From the NCBI GenBank assembly GCA_900756555.1, contig CAAEKP010000141.1, positions 1 to 15,694 of the forward strand: a DNA stretch of 15,694 nucleotides. Direction: 5' to 3'. The translations under genes and the position numbers were made by a program. Below the pieces are notes generated by a model that saw nothing but the letters and a program-made list of their open reading frames with translations, did not search any database and was not told where the DNA came from. Source of the DNA: Peptococcaceae bacterium (GTDB taxonomy: Bacteria; Bacillota; Peptococcia; Peptococcales; Peptococcaceae). This document shows, piece by piece, positions 12,910 to 15,694 of this stretch (positions within the stretch are counted from its first letter, which is position 1; the number at the start of each line of letters is the position of its first letter).

Positions 12910-14559
12910 TTAAGCCTGTTTCTGATCCTCCAGCACAGCCTGTGCCAGGTTTACAGCATGGTCGCCGATACGCTCCAGATTAGACAAAATATCCAGATAC
13001 ACAGCGCCAGCCATCGCGCTGCAAGAACCTGCATTCAACCGGGCAATGTGCCCTTTCCGCAAATTATTTTCCATATCGTCAATGCGGTCATCCTGCTCAA
13101 TTACCTGCTTCGCCAGCGCCACATTATTATTGCGCAATGCAGTTAAACTGTCTGTCATCGCTTTATTGACCGCCTGCATCATTTCACGCAGACCTTCATT
13201 TGCTTCTTTGGACATTTCAATTTTGTTTTCGCGGCAATAGTCCGTCAATTCTACCAGGTTTTCCGCATGGTCGCCCACACGCTCCAAATCCCCTACTGCC
13301 TGCAAAATCATATAACTGCGCTGTGAAAGCACATGATTTACGTCATGGCCGTAAGTAGCGTCAATGACATAGTGGGTGATGGCCTGCTCCAGAATATCCA
13401 CAATATTTTCCCGGCGCAGCGCTTCTTCCTTATCGTCATCACCGTGCAGGAAATAATAATCTACCGCGTATTCCACAGCTTCTGCCGCCATACGGCCCAT
13501 ATGCAGCATTTCACGGCTGGCGTTGGACAGCGCCATCGGCATATTGCTCAGCAGACGTTTTTCCAGATATTTTGGCTGCAACATCAAATCTCTGTCGTCC
13601 GCTTTGTCTGGAATCACACGGCAAACCAGCTTGTCCAGCAGCCCAACAAAGGGCAGGAACAAAATGGTGTTGGTAATGTTGAACATCCCATGGGTCTGCG
13701 CAATCTGCATTTTAACATTCATGGCTTCCCAGCCGCCCGGCGCAAAGCTGGCAACGGTCTGCACCAAAAACGGGAAGATCTCCAGCACAAACAGCGGCAG
13801 GAAAATAAACGTACCAATGGTGTTGAACATCAGATTGACAATGGATGCCCGTTTCGCATTTACTGATGTACCCAGCCCTGCCAGCAAGGCAGTCACGGTG
13901 GTACCAATGTTACTGCCAAACAGCAGCGGCACAACCTGATTATAGGTCATTACACCCTGATAGGCCAATTCCTGCATGATACCGATGGTGGCGCTACTGC
14001 TCTGTACCACAGCAGTCAGAATGGCGCCCACAGCAACACCCAGGAAAATGTTATCTTCCACGCCTACCATTAAGGCGGTGAACTCCGGCAAAGCAGCTAA
14101 CGGACGCAGCCCCTGCCCCATAACATCCATACCATAAAACAACAGACCAAACCCTAAAATAACCTGACCCAAATGCAGCCAGTGTTCTTTTTTAGCAAAG
14201 AATAACAGAAACGCACCAACAAATACAATCGGCAGAGAATAATCGGACAGCTTAAACCCAATCAGGAAAGCTGTTACCGTTGTCCCAATATTTGCACCCA
14301 TGATAACCCCAATGGCCTGACGCAATGTCATCAGGCGGGAGTTTACCAGACCGATGGCCAGAACAGTGGTTGCAGCACTACTCTGAATTAAGCCTGTTAC
14401 CAGCGTACCAGTTAAAATTCCGCGCAGAGGAGTTTTGGTACCCTTCTCCAGAATCTCACGCAGTTTGTCGCCGGCCAGCGCCTGTAAACCATCGGACATG
14501 GATTTCATGGAAAACAAGAACATCCCTAAGCCGCCAAGAAAGAAAAATAGAAGTTCCAT
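12910..14559 (-). CDS. Na+/phosphate cotransporter with C-terminal PhoU-like domain
   Basis: The 549-residue protein has an N-terminal membrane domain (about 1-315) with two inverted NaPi-IIb-type repeats: QSSAAT (59-64) with GANIGTT (88-94), and QSSSAT (186-191) with GSNIGTT (215-221). The QSS motifs are the substrate and Na+ site of the family. A cytoplasmic helical domain follows (about 335-545) with two PhoU-like motifs, DLERVGDHAENL (424-435) and NLERIGDHAVNLAQ (527-540). Such fused proteins import phosphate with sodium, with the PhoU part thought to regulate. It starts 18 bases after the obgE stop with GGGGA upstream, so the two genes are almost certainly cotranscribed. A symbol such as nptA is used for relatives, but I leave it blank. 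Confidence 0.93.
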   Translation of the reverse strand: MELLFFFLGGLGMFLFSMKSMSDGLQALAGDKLREILEKGTKTPLRGILTGTLVTGLIQSSAATTVLAIGLVNSRLMTLRQAIGVIMGANIGTTVTAFLIGFKLSDYSLPIVFVGAFLLFFAKKEHWLHLGQVILGFGLLFYGMDVMGQGLRPLAALPEFTALMVGVEDNIFLGVAVGAILTAVVQSSSATIGIMQELAYQGVMTYNQVVPLLFGSNIGTTVTALLAGLGTSVNAKRASIVNLMFNTIGTFIFLPLFVLEIFPFLVQTVASFAPGGWEAMNVKMQIAQTHGMFNITNTILFLPFVGLLDKLVCRVIPDKADDRDLMLQPKYLEKRLLSNMPMALSNASREMLHMGRMAAEAVEYAVDYYFLHGDDDKEEALRRENIVDILEQAITHYVIDATYGHDVNHVLSQRSYMILQAVGDLERVGDHAENLVELTDYCRENKIEMSKEANEGLREMMQAVNKAMTDSLTALRNNNVALAKQVIEQDDRIDDMENNLRKGHIARLNAGSCSAMAGAVYLDILSNLERIGDHAVNLAQAVLEDQKQA

Positions 14560-14577
14560 CTCTTATAGTCCCCTAAC

Positions 14578-15694
14578 TTAGTCCATAAAATCAAATTCTA
14601 CATCTTGAATTCTTACGGTGTCACCATCTTTACAGCCCTGTTCCCGCAGCGCTTTTACCACGCCCATGGACTCAACAATCTGTAAAAATCTTGATACTGC
14701 ATCTTCGTTGACAAAGTTGGTTCTTCTCCAGTGCCGTTCAATTTCCGGTCCAGACACCACAAAAACACCTGCTTCGTCCTGTTCAATTATAAACTTCACT
14801 TCATCTTCTACTGCTTTTGTTACTTTTACTTCCTCTACCGTGGTTGTTTCCTCCGGCTCCAGCTCTACCTGTTCCACCAGTTCTGCTAAGCGGTAAACCA
14901 GCGGCTTCAGGCCTTCGCCCGTGGCAGCGGAAATCGGGAACACTTCATAATCCGGCAGTTTTTCACGCAGAAGAGCCAGATAATCCACTTCACCCATAAT
15001 GTCAATTTTATTTGCAGCAATTAACATCGGGCGTTTCATCAGGCTGGCATTATATTTTTCCAGTTCCTGATTAACAATAGCGAAATCCTCCAACGGATCA
15101 CGTCCCTCAGAGCCGCTGATATCCAGCACATGCACCAGCACTTTGGTGCGCTCTGTATGACGCAGAAACCGATGGCCCAAGCCTGCGCCGTCAGCAGCGC
15201 CCTCAATCAGACCGGGAATGTCCGCCATCACAAAGCTGCGGCCCTCGTCCACCTTTACCATGCCCAGGTTTGGCACGATAGTAGTGAAGTGATAGTCGGC
15301 AATCTTTGGTTTGGCCGCGGAAACATGAGAAATAATGGTGGACTTGCCCACGTTTGGGAATCCAACCAGACCCACATCGGCCAACAATTTCAGTTCCAGC
15401 GTAATCCAGCGTTCTTCCCCGGCATCACCGTTTTCCGCTAATGTTGGAGAGCGATGAGTGGAACTTACAAAGTGGGTATTACCGCGGCCACCGCGGCCAC
15501 CTTTGGCCACCACCACGCGCTGCCCGGCGCTGGTTAAATCGGCCAGAATCTGCTGGGTTTCCGCATCACGCACCACAGTGCCCACCGGCACCCGCAGCAG
15601 TTTATCGTCAGCGCTTCTGCCGTGCATACTGCTGCCCTGCCCATGTTGGCCTCTTTCCGCTTTGTAATGGGTGTTATAGCGGAAGTCAATCAGC
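14578..15694 (-). CDS. obgE: Obg-family GTPase, 5' end outside the window
   Basis: The frame stays open to the window edge (LIDFRYNTHYKAERGQHGQG upstream of an internal ATG at 15627), so about 55 N-terminal residues of the Obg fold are missing. The glycine-rich end of the Obg domain (AKGGRGGRGNTHF) is present. The G domain has G1 GFPNVGKST, switch FTTIVPNLG, G3 DIPGLIEGA, G4 NKID and G5 SAATGEG. The C-terminal OCT domain (FVVSGPEIERHWRRTNF to the end) is joined through an acidic linker (EPEETTTVEEVKV). Obg proteins bind the 50S ribosomal subunit, affect its maturation and respond to ppGpp. The C-terminus is intact. The phosphate transporter gene follows 18 bases later on the same strand. Confidence 0.96.
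   Translation of the reverse strand, partial: LIDFRYNTHYKAERGQHGQGSSMHGRSADDKLLRVPVGTVVRDAETQQILADLTSAGQRVVVAKGGRGGRGNTHFVSSTHRSPTLAENGDAGEERWITLELKLLADVGLVGFPNVGKSTIISHVSAAKPKIADYHFTTIVPNLGMVKVDEGRSFVMADIPGLIEGAADGAGLGHRFLRHTERTKVLVHVLDISGSEGRDPLEDFAIVNQELEKYNASLMKRPMLIAANKIDIMGEVDYLALLREKLPDYEVFPISAATGEGLKPLVYRLAELVEQVELEPEETTTVEEVKVTKAVEDEVKFIIEQDEAGVFVVSGPEIERHWRRTNFVNEDAVSRFLQIVESMGVVKALREQGCKDGDTVRIQDVEFDFMD

Noticed and set aside
13333..13866. 177-codon open frame on the plus strand inside the phosphate transporter gene
   Set aside because: Antisense to the intact Na/Pi gene; low-complexity His/Gln composition typical of a shadow frame.
1..15694. CRISPR arrays, tRNA or rRNA genes, insertion sequences, prophage genes
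   Set aside because: No spaced repeat arrays, RNA gene signatures or transposase/integrase motifs were seen on either strand.

Overview
The window looks like chromosomal DNA of a Bacillota bacterium. It carries a CodY-type regulator, strong AGGAGG-like ribosome binding sites and intrinsic terminators. A moderate G+C content and the gene repertoire would fit the Negativicutes (for example Acidaminococcaceae such as Phascolarctobacterium), but that placement is inference. There is no phage, plasmid, CRISPR, tRNA or rRNA signal; most of the DNA is housekeeping or metabolic genes, and the unusual signals sit mainly between genes.

Layout. 1-1928 (+): the 3' end of a radical SAM DNA modification/repair protein and its usual partner, a DUF4130/TIGR03915-type protein. 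2094-4086 (-): dusB then codY, with a terminator after codY. 4360-5680 (+): a compact, more A+T-rich unit of an extended SDR (NAD-dependent epimerase/3-beta-HSD-like) and a 64-residue protein made of 11-residue amphipathic repeats, closed by a strong terminator. 5761-7078 (-): an aspartate-aminotransferase-like PLP enzyme with its own terminator and promoter. 7079-7794: a 716-base divergent regulatory region. 7795-9562 (+): a YeiH/UPF0324-type membrane transporter, a small two-helix membrane protein and a strong terminator. 9644-11770 (-): a secreted GHL10/DUF187 glycosidase, a 146-base imperfect inverted-repeat element, and a YgjP-type metallopeptidase. 11789-12748 (-): a CaCA-family cation antiporter. 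12910-15694 (-): a Na/Pi-cotransporter-PhoU protein and obgE, whose 5' end lies outside the window.

Most interesting regions. (1) The transporter has a consensus-like promoter (TTGACA-16-TATACT) followed by a roughly 230-base leader. That leader has a closing stem at its extreme 5' end, a possible leader peptide, an intrinsic-terminator-like hairpin, a competing alternative stem and a 13/15 match to the CodY box. It looks like a riboswitch or attenuator that I do not recognise. (2) The CaCA antiporter has a similar but smaller arrangement: a promoter in a 15-base tandem duplication, then a 12-codon ORF with a perfect AGGAGG whose 3' part forms a terminator hairpin, then the gene. (3) The inverted-repeat element at 10926-11071 looks like an interspersed intergenic repeat.

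The aminotransferase retains the residues that bind dicarboxylates and lies opposite a putative sulfur-oxyanion exporter. This suggests, but does not prove, a link through cysteine sulfinate or cysteate metabolism.
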